Source: Streptomyces venezuelae | GTDB lineage: Bacteria; Actinomycetota; Actinomycetes; Streptomycetales; Streptomycetaceae | NCBI RefSeq assembly: GCF_008642275.1 | Contig: NZ_CP029189.1 | Span: 7,050,001 to 7,114,000, forward strand | Reading direction: 5' to 3' | DNA: 64,000 nt | In this document: positions 34,365 to 43,226 of the stretch, piece after piece | Numbering within the stretch: position 1 is the stretch's first letter | Layout of the letters: every line of letters starts with the position of its first letter | The notes under the pieces: generated by a model | Database searches by the model: none | Told to the model about the DNA's origin: nothing | What the model saw: the letters and a program-made list of their open reading frames with translations, nothing else | Made by a program: the position numbers and the translations under genes

Positions 34365-34748
34365 TCAGGCGGTCCGGGCAGTGGTCTCGGGAGCCTGCGC
34401 CACCGAAGCGGTGACCGCCCCGGCAGCCGCGTCAGGAGCGGGCCCGGCAGCCGTCCCGGTCACCGCGGGCGCCGTGAGGGTCGGGTCGACGGTCAGCAGC
34501 GACGCTCCGACCGGTTCCGCCATCGCGCGGAGCGCGGACCCGGAGAGCCGGATCCACTGCTGGCCGGCGCCGAGCGTCGCGGCCAGCCGCTGCGCACTGG
34601 TGAAGCCCACGGCGGTGCGTGCTCCCAGCGGGGTGCGGAACAGCCGTACCACCACCCCCGGCCTTCCCGGCAGGACCCGTACGTACAGGGGCCCGGCCGG
34701 GACGCGTTCCTCGGGCTCCGGGTCGTCGTCGTACTGGAACAAACACAT
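34365..34748 (-). CDS. SAV_915-family protein
   Basis: This 127-residue protein starts MCLFQYDDDPEPEERVPAG and contains FRTPLGARTAVGFTSAQRLA, QQWIRLSGSALRAM and LTVDPTL, as in the actinobacterial family I recall as SAV_915. The C-terminus is an Ala/Thr-rich tail. The function is unknown. It precedes lysA by 13 bases, and I recall the same pairing in other Streptomyces. Confidence 0.7.
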   Translation of the reverse strand: MCLFQYDDDPEPEERVPAGPLYVRVLPGRPGVVVRLFRTPLGARTAVGFTSAQRLAATLGAGQQWIRLSGSALRAMAEPVGASLLTVDPTLTAPAVTGTAAGPAPDAAAGAVTASVAQAPETTARTA

Positions 34749-35181
34749 GAGGCCCTCCCAGAGGAACCACGAGTGACGGGTGGGGCCCCGGACACGGGGA
34801 GGCGTCCGGGGCGCGACAAGGACGCTATCCCCGCCGGTACGCACCTGTGGCCGCCCCATGACGGGTCCTTGACGGCCGCGGACCGAGCCCATACGGAACG
34901 CTGACGGCCCCGCCCCGGCCGGAGAGGCCCGGCCCCGGCCGCAGAGGCCCGGCCCCGGCCGCAGAGGCCCCGCCCCGGCCGCAGAGGCGGCACCCCGGCC
35001 GGGCGGGCCCACGTACGCCCGCGTGACCAGCGCGGTCCACCCGGAAGGCAGCACCCGGAAACGGCTGCGAGGACATCTCCGCCGAGTCGGAGGAGCATCT
35101 AGTGCTGTGAGGCTGGTACGGCGCGCCGTGCCCCGGCGGGTACGAGGCGGCGCACATCGGCCGGCCCTGAGGAGGAAGGCC
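34749..35181. other. 433-bp gap with four-fold tandem repeat
   Basis: The gap holds divergent promoters for the SAV_915/lysA pair and corA, and no supported gene. At 34906-34985 a 20-bp unit of the type GGCCCGGCCCCGGCCGCAGA occurs four times with few differences. Confidence 0.6.
34906..34985. repeat. Four tandem 20-bp units
   Basis: Units at 34906, 34926, 34946 and 34966 are each 20 bp. The second and third are identical and the others differ at one or two positions. They are purely GC-rich, do not encode a plausible peptide repeat, and lie upstream of corA. Confidence 0.85.
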
Positions 35182-36237
35182 ATGATCGTCGACTGCGCAC
35201 ACTACCGGGACGGGCGTCGACAGCACGAGGGCGCGATGCCACTGGAGCAGGCGGCCGCACGCTGCCGGCAGGGCGGGTTCGTCTGGCTGGGCGTCTTCGA
35301 ACCAGGTCCCGAGGAACTGGACCGGGTCCGCGGGATCTTCGGGCTCCACGAGCTCGCCGTCGAGGACGCCTCGGCCTTCCACCTGCGACCGAAGGCCGAG
35401 CAGTACGAGGACGGCACCGAACTGATCATCCTGCGCACGGCACGCTACGACGACGAGCGCGAGGAGATCGACACCGGCGAGATCAGCGTCTTCCTCGCCG
35501 ACCACTTCGTGATCACCGTCCGCCAGGGCATCGCGAGCGAGCTGCACGAGGCCCGGAGCCGGCTCGAAAGCCGCCCCGAGCTGCTCAAGGCCGGCAGCGC
35601 CGCCACGCTGTGGGCGATCCTCGACCAGGTCGTCGACAGCTACGCTCCGGTCGTCGGCGAACTGGAGCGCGACATCGAGCAGATCGAGGCCACGGTGTTC
35701 TCCGGGGAGGTCGCCCCGACCGAACGGATCTACTCCCTGCGCCGCGAGGCCACCGACTTCTACCGGGCCGTCCACCCGCTGCTCGCCGTGCTCACCAGGC
35801 GGCTGCAGCCAGGCAGGACCCCGCCCGCGCTCCGGCCGTACATGCGTGACGTGCACGACCACCTGCTCCTGGTCAACGAGGAGGTCGCCGCCCAACGCGA
35901 CCTCCTGGCCACGGTCCTGGAAGCCAACATCGCCGTGATCTCCGTGGAGCAGAACAAGATCAACCTCCGGCAGAGCGCCACCATGGAACGGCTCACGATC
36001 CTCGCGAGCGTGTTCCTCCCGCTGTCCTTCGTGGTCGGCTTCTTCGGACAGAACTTCCCCTGGCTGATCGCCCACATCAGCGGCTTCACGGCGTTCCTCA
36101 CCCTCACCGTCCTCGGGCTGCTCCTGCCGTGCCTGATGCTGTACGTCTGGCTGCACCGGCGCCGCAGCCGTCCGACACCGCCGGCGCCCGGGGCGAGCCG
36201 CGCCGCCCGGCACGCCCCGGCGGCGTCCGCGAAGTGA
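35182..36237 (+). CDS. corA: CorA-family divalent cation (Mg2+/Co2+) transporter
   Basis: This 351-residue protein has the CorA layout: a cytosolic N-terminal domain with long helices and two membrane helices at the C-terminus. Ribosome site GAGGAGG precedes ATG 35182 (MIVDCAHYRDGRRQHEG). The signature loop is GFFGQNFPWL, with Gln where the usual GMN motif has Met. It should import Mg2+ or Co2+, but the changed loop may alter selectivity. A decayed relative lies at 21883. Confidence 0.9.
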   Translation: MIVDCAHYRDGRRQHEGAMPLEQAAARCRQGGFVWLGVFEPGPEELDRVRGIFGLHELAVEDASAFHLRPKAEQYEDGTELIILRTARYDDEREEIDTGEISVFLADHFVITVRQGIASELHEARSRLESRPELLKAGSAATLWAILDQVVDSYAPVVGELERDIEQIEATVFSGEVAPTERIYSLRREATDFYRAVHPLLAVLTRRLQPGRTPPALRPYMRDVHDHLLLVNEEVAAQRDLLATVLEANIAVISVEQNKINLRQSATMERLTILASVFLPLSFVVGFFGQNFPWLIAHISGFTAFLTLTVLGLLLPCLMLYVWLHRRRSRPTPPAPGASRAARHAPAASAK

Positions 36238-36240
36238 GGA

Positions 36241-36272
36241 CGGAGCCCCGTTCCATACAGGAACGCGCTCCG
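36241..36272 (+). terminator. Hairpin after corA
   Basis: CGGAGC and GTTCC pair with GGAAC and GCTCCG, with a small internal loop, beginning three bases after the corA stop. It is a plausible terminator. Confidence 0.55.
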
Positions 36273-36491
36273 AGCTGGGCCTTCCGTGCCGTCCTTTAGC
36301 CGAAGTTGCTTAACCGGCGCCGTCCCGGGGCCGACGGCACTATCGTCCACATCCCGTCATGACCTGCAGCCCTGCCGGAGTCCGTCCCCTCGCACCCGCC
36401 CCGGCGCGTCCTGCCGTCAGACCGCTGTCCGTACCACCGGGGCCGGGGCGGCGGTGGTACCGCCGACCGCCCCTTCGGAGACTGACCGTCC

Positions 36492-38411
36492 ATGCACACC
36501 GGATCACCGACCGCGAGGACGTCACCGACGGTCCTGGCGCGGGTCGCCGCCCTGCTCGTCCTGCTCGCCCTGATCCTCGGCGGGGCGGGCCCGGCCTTCG
36601 CGCACGCCGGCCTCAGCGGTTCCGATCCCGCGGACGGCACCGTCCTCAAGACGGCTCCGAAGCAGGTCACGCTCACCTTCACGGAGTCGGTCAGCTTCTC
36701 CGAGGACTCGCTGAGAGTGCTGACCCCGCAGAACGAGCGTGCGAACCCGCGTCCGGCACAGTACGCGGACGGCAAGGACAACACGGCGCGGGTCGAGCTG
36801 TCCGGCGAACTCCCCGAAGGCACCTACACGGTGGCCTGGCGGGTCGTCTCCGCCGACGGCCACCCGATCGCGGGAGCGTTCGTCTTCTCGATCGGCAAGC
36901 CGTCCGACACCGCCGCCGTGGTGGCGACCGGCTCCTCCGACGACACGGCGGCCGGACGCCTGTACGGCTTCTTCCGCTACGTCGCCTACAGCGGCCTCGC
37001 CCTTCTGGTCGGAGCCGCCGCCTTCGTCCTCGTGTGCTGGCCCTCCGCAGGCGCCCTTCGTCCGGTACGCCGCCTGCTGGCAGTGGGCTGGGCGGCACTG
37101 GCGGTGTCCACCGTGGCCCTGTTGCTGCTGCGCGGCCCGTACGAGACGGCCGGCGCGCTGACCTCGGCGTTCGATCCGTCCCGGCTGGGCCGAACCGTCA
37201 CCGGGAGGTCCGGGATCGCGCTGATCGCCCGGCTCGTGCTGCTCGCGGCCGCCGCGGTGGCGCTGCGGCGGCTGGCCGTACGATCCGACCACCGCGACGA
37301 CGGATCGCCGCTGCCTGACCTCGGTGCCCGGGTCCGCGCGGGCGGGGCGGTTCTCGCCCTGGCCCTGGCCTTCACCTGGGCTTCCGCGGAACACGCCTCC
37401 GCCGGCATCCAGGTGCCGCTGGCCATTCCGGTCTCCGTGCTGCACCTGCTGGCCATGGGGGTCTGGCTGGGCGGCCTGATCACCCTGCTCGTCCTCCTGC
37501 GGCGTCGTGGTTCCGGCAGCCGTGCCCTCCCGGCGTCCGCGATCGGCCGCTTCTCCTCCCTGGCCTTCACCGCCGTCGCCGTTCTGGCCGGCACGGGGAT
37601 GTACCAGTCCTGGCGGCAGGCCGGCTCGTGGGAGGCGCTGTCCAGCACGTCGTACGGCAGGATCCTCGCCGTGAAGATCGCCGCGGTGGTCCTCGTGCTG
37701 TGCGTGGCCTTCTTCTCCCGCCGCTGGACGGCCCGCCTCCTTCACGAGGCGCCGCCCGCCGTGGAACCGGTGACGGTACCCGAGCCCGTACCCGTACCCG
37801 TGCCGGTGATGGCCGTTCAGACGGCCGGCGCGGAGCCTGCCCCGGAGGCGACCGACCACGGCGGCACGTCCGGTGTGCCCGGCGGGGGTGAGCCGGGGGA
37901 GGGCGCCGAGCCGCCCGTCTCCGGGGCCGACGGATACCGGCGAGGCCTGCGCCGCACCGTGGCCGTCGAGGCCGTACTCGGTGTCGTGGTCCTGGCGATC
38001 ACGACCCTGCTCACCGGAACCCAGCCCAGCCGTGCCGCCGGTCCGGCCCCGACGGCGGCCGCGCCGCAGCTGCAGGTGAAGGTGGTGACGATCCCGTTCG
38101 ACATGGGAACGGCCAAGGGGCGCGGCACGGTGCAGATCACGCTGGATCCGGGGCGCGTCGGGGAGAACACCGTCGAGGCCGTCGTGTACACCGCGGACGG
38201 CGGACTCGCCACCGTCCCCGAACTCCGCCTCACCCTCACGCAGAACGACCTCGGCATCGGCCCGCTGGACGCCGACCTCAAGGACCAGAAGGGGTACTGG
38301 GCCACGTACGACCTGCGGCTGCCCATGCCCGGTGTCTGGACCCTGAACGTCACCGTGCGCACCACCGACATCGATCAGGTCACCGTGCGCGAGAGCGTCC
38401 GCATCACGTAG
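36492..38411 (+). CDS. CopC-CopD fusion, copper uptake/resistance protein
   Basis: This 639-residue protein has a signal peptide and an exposed CopC domain (AHAGLSGSDPADGTVLKTAP, with the His ligand just after cleavage). Eight membrane helices form CopD (ARLYGFFRYVAYSGLALLVG, VLHLLAMGVWLGGLITLLVL), followed by a soluble YtkA-like tail (LQVKVVTIPFDMGTAKGRG) that ends VRESVRIT. It is the YcnJ arrangement with an extra C-terminal domain and would move copper across the membrane. A Pro/Val-rich loop sits in the middle. YcnI is encoded next door on the other strand. Confidence 0.9.
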   Translation: MHTGSPTARTSPTVLARVAALLVLLALILGGAGPAFAHAGLSGSDPADGTVLKTAPKQVTLTFTESVSFSEDSLRVLTPQNERANPRPAQYADGKDNTARVELSGELPEGTYTVAWRVVSADGHPIAGAFVFSIGKPSDTAAVVATGSSDDTAAGRLYGFFRYVAYSGLALLVGAAAFVLVCWPSAGALRPVRRLLAVGWAALAVSTVALLLLRGPYETAGALTSAFDPSRLGRTVTGRSGIALIARLVLLAAAAVALRRLAVRSDHRDDGSPLPDLGARVRAGGAVLALALAFTWASAEHASAGIQVPLAIPVSVLHLLAMGVWLGGLITLLVLLRRRGSGSRALPASAIGRFSSLAFTAVAVLAGTGMYQSWRQAGSWEALSSTSYGRILAVKIAAVVLVLCVAFFSRRWTARLLHEAPPAVEPVTVPEPVPVPVPVMAVQTAGAEPAPEATDHGGTSGVPGGGEPGEGAEPPVSGADGYRRGLRRTVAVEAVLGVVVLAITTLLTGTQPSRAAGPAPTAAAPQLQVKVVTIPFDMGTAKGRGTVQITLDPGRVGENTVEAVVYTADGGLATVPELRLTLTQNDLGIGPLDADLKDQKGYWATYDLRLPMPGVWTLNVTVRTTDIDQVTVRESVRIT

Positions 38412-38469
38412 CCGCGGCGGGCCGGGGCCGGCACACGGCGTGAGCCGCGGCCGGCCCCCGAGGGGCCGG

Positions 38470-39243
38470 TCAGGCTCCGCCGCGGTTGCGGCGTACCCAC
38501 CAGAATCCGGCGGCGGCGAGCAGGAGCGCGGTGGCTCCTGCGCCGACGGCCAGGCCGGTGGTGTTGCCCGTCTCCTGTCCGCCCGCCTCCTCCTCGCCGG
38601 TCGCCCGCGCGCCGGCGGGCGCGACAGGACCGGACGGCGCCGCGGACGGCTGGACGGACGGGGCGGTGCTCGGCGTCGGAGACGGTGACGGGCTCGGGGC
38701 GATCGCCCGGGCCCCGGGAGCCGCCGCCTTCAGCTCCAGCACGGGAGCCGGGTTGTCGACCTTCTCGCCGCCTGCGGGCACTTCGATCCAGCGGGAGACC
38801 TTGCCGTCGCCGTAGGTCTCCAGGGTCTTGAACGCCAGGGACTTCGCGTCGGGCAGCTGGCGCACGGTGATGCTGTATTCGGCATCGGTGCCGGTGGCCA
38901 GAGCGGGGCCACCGATCGCGTAACCGTCCGGTGTGGCCGTCAGCTTCCACTCCTCGGGAGCGTCCTTGAGTGCCACGGCGTCCGGAGCGATGCCCTGGGG
39001 GAGGACCACCCTCAGCTCCGCGATGCCCGCGGTGTCCGACTCCGCCTCGGATGTGAAGGACAGGGTGACGTTCTCGGCGAGCGCGCGCGGGTCGGAGGCG
39101 GTGACCCCGGCGTGCGCGACGGCCGGCCCGGCGGCCAGGCCCAGGACCACGAGGGCGGCGGCGGCCGTGAACACCGGCCTGGAGAGCGGGAGGCGGATGC
39201 GCGACCTGTTCGTGCTCATGTTCGTGTTCGTGTTCGTGTGCAT
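38470..39243 (-). CDS. YcnI-family copper-binding protein (DUF1775)
   Basis: This 257-residue exported protein has a signal peptide (AAAALVVLGLAAGPAVA) cut before HAGVTASDPRALA. That exposes the His that binds Cu(II) in YcnI. A Trp (EEWKLTA) that completes the site in YcnI is also present. The middle is a Pro/Ser/Thr linker and the end is a membrane anchor (VGAGATALLLAAAGFWWVRR). It is convergent with the CopC-CopD gene. The start (MHTNTNTNMSTN) lies in a short TTCGTG-type repeat. Confidence 0.88.
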   Translation of the reverse strand: MHTNTNTNMSTNRSRIRLPLSRPVFTAAAALVVLGLAAGPAVAHAGVTASDPRALAENVTLSFTSEAESDTAGIAELRVVLPQGIAPDAVALKDAPEEWKLTATPDGYAIGGPALATGTDAEYSITVRQLPDAKSLAFKTLETYGDGKVSRWIEVPAGGEKVDNPAPVLELKAAAPGARAIAPSPSPSPTPSTAPSVQPSAAPSGPVAPAGARATGEEEAGGQETGNTTGLAVGAGATALLLAAAGFWWVRRNRGGA

Positions 39244-39277
39244 GAAGGAAGGACCCTCTCGGTACGCGGAACGGGAC

Positions 39278-39961
39278 TCACCCTGCAGGTGAAGAGCCCG
39301 CCAGGATCAGGGAGACGTCTCCTGCACCCCGGGCGGGAGGCCCCCGGCGCACCACGGCATGACAGAGCATCGCCGTCACCGTCGGTCGTGGAGCGGGGCC
39401 GCCGGGCGCCACGGGTACGGCCCGCGGACCGGGCCGGAGCCCGGTACGGCGGCTCGCGCCGAGGGCCGCTGCGGCAACCCCGACCGCGGTGCGGGCCCAT
39501 CGGCCGAGGGTCTGCGGCAGGCGGCTCAGCACCTCGTCCGCCCGGTACATGAGCAGAGCCAGCCCCCACGCCACCAGGCAATGGGCCGCCGTCACGGTCC
39601 ACTGCGCGTGGTGGGGGCCGTGACCGGCCCCCGGCAGCACACCGTGGTGCGCCTCGGCGTGCCCGTGGCGTACACGCCACTGCACGGACAGAGCCCCGTG
39701 CAGCAGGAGCTGGGCGAGCCCGGTCGCCGCGAGAACGTGCCGTGCGGGCAGGGCCGGACGGGCCGCCGGCCACGCGAGGGCGAAGACGGCCAGCGCCCCG
39801 GCCGTCGCCCGCCGCCAGGAAACCGGGTCCTCCGTGGCCAGGTGATGGCCTACGACGGCCGGCCCCGAGCCGAGCAGAGTGAACACGGCAGCCCGCAGCC
39901 ACCGTCCGCTCCGCCTCGCGGGCCGCGGACACGAGCGCATTCCCGCACGGGTTCCGGCCAT
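39278..39961 (-). CDS. His-rich membrane protein, probable copper-block member
   Basis: This 227-residue protein has about five hydrophobic helices. A loop between helices carries HGHAEAHHGVLPGAGHGPHH, which could bind copper or another metal. No family is recognised. It ends 34 bases upstream of ycnI on the same strand, so the two are likely co-transcribed. The C-terminal 70 residues are less hydrophobic and of unknown function. ATG 39961 is used, but an internal ATG at 39940 is possible. Confidence 0.68.
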   Translation of the reverse strand: MAGTRAGMRSCPRPARRSGRWLRAAVFTLLGSGPAVVGHHLATEDPVSWRRATAGALAVFALAWPAARPALPARHVLAATGLAQLLLHGALSVQWRVRHGHAEAHHGVLPGAGHGPHHAQWTVTAAHCLVAWGLALLMYRADEVLSRLPQTLGRWARTAVGVAAAALGASRRTGLRPGPRAVPVAPGGPAPRPTVTAMLCHAVVRRGPPARGAGDVSLILAGSSPAG

Positions 39962-40002
39962 GTCGGGCTCATCATCCGTCGCCCCTGTCGAGGCGATCCC
40001 AC

Positions 40003-40024
40003 AACTGTCAATTGTGAAACAGTT
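40003..40024. promoter_or_regulatory. AT-rich inverted repeat upstream of the copper block
   Basis: AACTGT and ACAGTT flank CAATTGTGAA, 42 to 63 bases upstream of the His-rich membrane gene. The AT-rich symmetry suggests an operator for the ycnI operon; no regulator is assigned. Confidence 0.4.
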
Positions 40025-40239
40025 TTTCGGACCGGTGTGTGAGCGGGCCGGCCGGGGGAGCCGTCCGCCGAGGGGCTGCCCGCGGGGGACGCAACCATCG
40101 GAATGACGCGCTGCCGCCAGTCGTGGTGACGCCCCCGCACGCCTCCGGCACCCCGGCGGGCATCGGCCCTAGCGTGCAGACGACCCGTCCGCACAGCGGA
40201 CCACGTCCCGCCGCCCAGGCGTTTCCCACGGAGGTCACG

Positions 40240-40512
40240 ATGCCCAGTCCAGCCCAGCCGTTCGGTACGGTCGTCAGCAGCAGCGGTGTGAACCTGCGGA
40301 GGTATCCGAGTACCGATTCCTCCCTCGTCGGCAACCTGAGCCAGGGCGCCCAGATCGGTCTGCACAGCAAGGTGCACGCGCAGACCGTCGACGGGAACAG
40401 CGTCTGGTACCTGCTGCGCGACCAGGCCGTGTGGGTCGCCGCCCGGCACGTCGACAACACCGGAGAGGTGCCGCTGTCCAAGGACGCCCAGCCGGCCGCC
40501 CCCCAGGGCTGA
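40240..40512 (+). CDS. SH3-domain protein (90 aa)
   Basis: This single bacterial SH3 domain starts MPSPAQPFGTVVSSSGVNLR, with RYPSTDSSLVGNLSQGAQI and VWYLLRDQAVWVAARHVDNT giving the usual SH3_3 core. No signal peptide or anchor is visible, so export is not predicted despite the cell-wall-type domain. GGAGG precedes the start. A hairpin follows at 40544. Confidence 0.82.
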   Translation: MPSPAQPFGTVVSSSGVNLRRYPSTDSSLVGNLSQGAQIGLHSKVHAQTVDGNSVWYLLRDQAVWVAARHVDNTGEVPLSKDAQPAAPQG

Positions 40513-40543
40513 CGGCGGGCCGGCCCCCACGCCCCCAGGCTGC

Positions 40544-40570
40544 CCGGGGACAGCCGGTGGCTGTCCCCGG
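40544..40570 (+). terminator. 12-bp hairpin terminator
   Basis: CCGGGGACAGCC and GGCTGTCCCCGG form a perfect 12-bp stem with a GGT loop 32 bases after the SH3 gene. Confidence 0.82.
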
Positions 40571-40720
40571 ACGGGCCGGGGCGACCCTCTGCCGACGTGC
40601 GGTGGCGCGGCGATACTGAAGGTATGCCGACTGCCCGACCCGTGGTCTCCGGTCACTCCGGGTAGTCATCGTGGCAATGCCCGCTGTGCGGTCCGTTCGG
40701 CAGGTCGAAAGGTGGCAGCG

Positions 40721-43198
40721 ATGGACGCACCGGCGCCGGGAACGGGCGAGGTGCCCGAGGACCCGTTCGCGCTGCACAACTCGGCCTCGGCGGTACTGGA
40801 CGAACACGGCAGGGTCGTCGGCTGGAGCGAGCGCGCACAGGAACACCTGGGCTATCCGCCCGGCGAGGTGCTGGGCCGCAGGGCGATCGAGTTCCTGTGC
40901 GACTCCCGTGATCGTGAGGCGGTCCTCGACGCGGTGGCCGCGTCCGAGCGCGACCGGGCCTGGTCCGGCGTCCTGCCCGTCCTGCACCGCAGCGGGCGAC
41001 GGGTGGAGCTGGCGTTCCGCGCCCGTGCCGTCATCCGCGCCGGCCCGTCCCGCGAATGGTTCCTCGTCGTCGCCCCCGCGCAGGAGGTGCTCCGGTGGGA
41101 GACGGACCGGTCGGTCCTGGACGGCCTGTTCCGGCGCTCCCCGATCGGTCTGTCCGTCCACGCCCCCGATCTGAGCATCCTGCGGATCAACCGGGCACTG
41201 GCCCGGTTCACGCAGCTTCCCGCCGCGGAGATCCGGGGCCTGCGCATCGGCGACTTCCTCATCGGACCGGACGTGGAGACCATCGAGACCCGGCTGCGAC
41301 GCGTACTGGAGACGGGCGCCCCCCTGATCTTCACCGAGCAGCCCTGCCGGCTGAGGAGCGACCCCGACCACGAGCGGGTCGTGTCGGTGTCGGCGTTCCG
41401 GATGCAGGACCCCTCCGGCGGGATCCTCGGGGTCACCCAACTGGTGGAGGACGTCACCGACCGCTACCGGGCCAGGCGGCGGCTCGCCCTGCTGAACCGG
41501 GCCAGCGCCCGTATCGGCACCACGCTGGACCTCGGCCAGACCACCCGGGAACTGGCCGACGTCGCCGTCCCCGACCTCGCGGACGCCGTCTCGGTGGATC
41601 TGCTGGAGTCGGTGGCCCGCGGCGACGAGACCGCCGGGGAGGACGGCGGACAGGTCCGCAGGATGGCCGTCAACTCGGTCGTCGCGGAGGCGCTGCAGGT
41701 GATGCACTCCGCCGGAGAGGTCTTCCGCTTCGACCCCCGTACCCCGCACGCCAGGTGCCTCGCCGAACAGCGGTCCATCCTCGAACCGGTGCTCCGGAGC
41801 AGCCCCGGCTGGTACTTCCGGGACGCGGAGCGCAGACGGCGCGCGCTCGACCTGGACGCCCACTCGCTGATCGTCGTACCGCTGACGGCCCGCGGTCTGC
41901 TCCTCGGCCTGCTCAGCCTGTGGCGGGCCGAGCGGCCCGAGCCCTTCGAGGAGGACGACCTCACGCTCGCGGAGGAGTTCGCCGCGCGGGCCGCCCTGTG
42001 CATTGACAACGCCCGCCGCTACACCCAGCAGCACCAGGCCGCGCTGACCCTGCAGCGCAGCCTGCTGCCGCAGACGCTGCCCGAATACAGTGCGGTCGAG
42101 GTCGCGCACCGCTATCTGCCGGCCGACCCGGCCACCGGCGTCGGCGGCGACTGGTTCGACGTCATCCCCCTGTCCGGAGCGCGCGTCGCCCTCGTCGTCG
42201 GCGATGTCGTCGGCCACGGTCTGCACGCCGCGGCCACCATGGGCCGCCTGCGGACGGCCGTACACACCCTGGCCAGCCTCGACTACGCGCCGGACGAGGT
42301 CCTCTCCCACCTGGACGACCTGGTCGACCGCCTCGCGGACGAGCAGGAGCCCGCCGACGGAAGCGCGCCCGGCCGCCAGATCGTCGGCGCGACGTGCCTC
42401 TACGCGGTCTACGATCCCACCTCCCGGCGCTGCACCCTGGCCCGGGCGGGCCACCTGCCCCCCGCCGTGGCGACCTCCGACGGCACGGTGAGCCTGCCCG
42501 ACCTTCCCGAGGGGCCGCCGCTGGGTCTGGGCGGACTCCCCTTCGAGTCCGCGGAACTGGAACTCGCCGAGGGGAGCCTGCTGGTGCTGTACACGGACGG
42601 CCTGGTCGAGGCCCGTGGCCTCGACCTCGACGAGGGACTCGCGCGGCTGCGGGAGGCCCTGTCCCGGCCCGGCCGCTCGTTGCAGGAGACCTGCACGGCG
42701 GTGCAGGACGCCCTGCTCCCGGATCACCCGCCGGACGACGTCGCGCTGCTCCTCGCCCGCACCCGCGTGCTGGCACCGGAGCGGGTCGCCTCCTGGGAAC
42801 TGCCGGCGGAGCCGACCGCAGCCGCCCGGGCACGGCACCTGACGGAGACCACGCTGACCGGGTGGGGCCTGGAGGAGCTGGCCTTCACCGCCGAACTCGT
42901 CGTCAGTGAACTGGTCACCAACGCCTACCGGTACGGCGGCGGCACGCCGCTGACCCTGCGGTTCATCCGGGACCGCAGCCTGATCTGCGAGGTCTCCGAC
43001 CGCAGCAGCACCGCTCCACACCTGCGGCGGGCGCGCACCACCGACGAGGGCGGGCGCGGTCTCTTCCTGGTGGCCCAGTTCACCGAACGATGGGGCACCC
43101 GCTACACCCGGGACGGCAAGACCGTGTGGACGGAGTTCTCGCTCGCCGCGGCCGCGGAGGGACGCTCCACGGCCGCGGCCGGCCTCGCTCTTCGCTAG
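40721..43198 (+). CDS. PAS-PAS-GAF-PP2C(SpoIIE)-HATPase regulator
   Basis: This 825-residue cytosolic multidomain protein carries two PAS-like domains (about 15-260), a GAF domain (265-430), a PP2C/SpoIIE phosphatase domain (450-680; GVGGDWFDVIPLSGARVALV, VVGDVVGHGLHAAATMGRLR, DDVALLL) and a C-terminal RsbW-type ATPase (690-820; ELVTNAYRYGGGTPLTLRFI, GGRGLFLVAQF). It could both dephosphorylate a STAS antagonist and act as an anti-sigma kinase. ATG 40721 has AAAGGTGG upstream; GTG 40712 is an alternative. The STAS protein at 9073 is one possible partner. Confidence 0.9.
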   Translation: MDAPAPGTGEVPEDPFALHNSASAVLDEHGRVVGWSERAQEHLGYPPGEVLGRRAIEFLCDSRDREAVLDAVAASERDRAWSGVLPVLHRSGRRVELAFRARAVIRAGPSREWFLVVAPAQEVLRWETDRSVLDGLFRRSPIGLSVHAPDLSILRINRALARFTQLPAAEIRGLRIGDFLIGPDVETIETRLRRVLETGAPLIFTEQPCRLRSDPDHERVVSVSAFRMQDPSGGILGVTQLVEDVTDRYRARRRLALLNRASARIGTTLDLGQTTRELADVAVPDLADAVSVDLLESVARGDETAGEDGGQVRRMAVNSVVAEALQVMHSAGEVFRFDPRTPHARCLAEQRSILEPVLRSSPGWYFRDAERRRRALDLDAHSLIVVPLTARGLLLGLLSLWRAERPEPFEEDDLTLAEEFAARAALCIDNARRYTQQHQAALTLQRSLLPQTLPEYSAVEVAHRYLPADPATGVGGDWFDVIPLSGARVALVVGDVVGHGLHAAATMGRLRTAVHTLASLDYAPDEVLSHLDDLVDRLADEQEPADGSAPGRQIVGATCLYAVYDPTSRRCTLARAGHLPPAVATSDGTVSLPDLPEGPPLGLGGLPFESAELELAEGSLLVLYTDGLVEARGLDLDEGLARLREALSRPGRSLQETCTAVQDALLPDHPPDDVALLLARTRVLAPERVASWELPAEPTAAARARHLTETTLTGWGLEELAFTAELVVSELVTNAYRYGGGTPLTLRFIRDRSLICEVSDRSSTAPHLRRARTTDEGGRGLFLVAQFTERWGTRYTRDGKTVWTEFSLAAAAEGRSTAAAGLALR

Positions 43199-43226
43199 GC
43201 CGTCCCTTCCGGATCCTGCCGGCGGA

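Noticed and set aside
40274..43021. 915-codon minus-strand ORF opposite the PP2C regulator
   Set aside because: Shadow frame; the plus strand shows PAS, GAF, PP2C and ATPase motifs in order.
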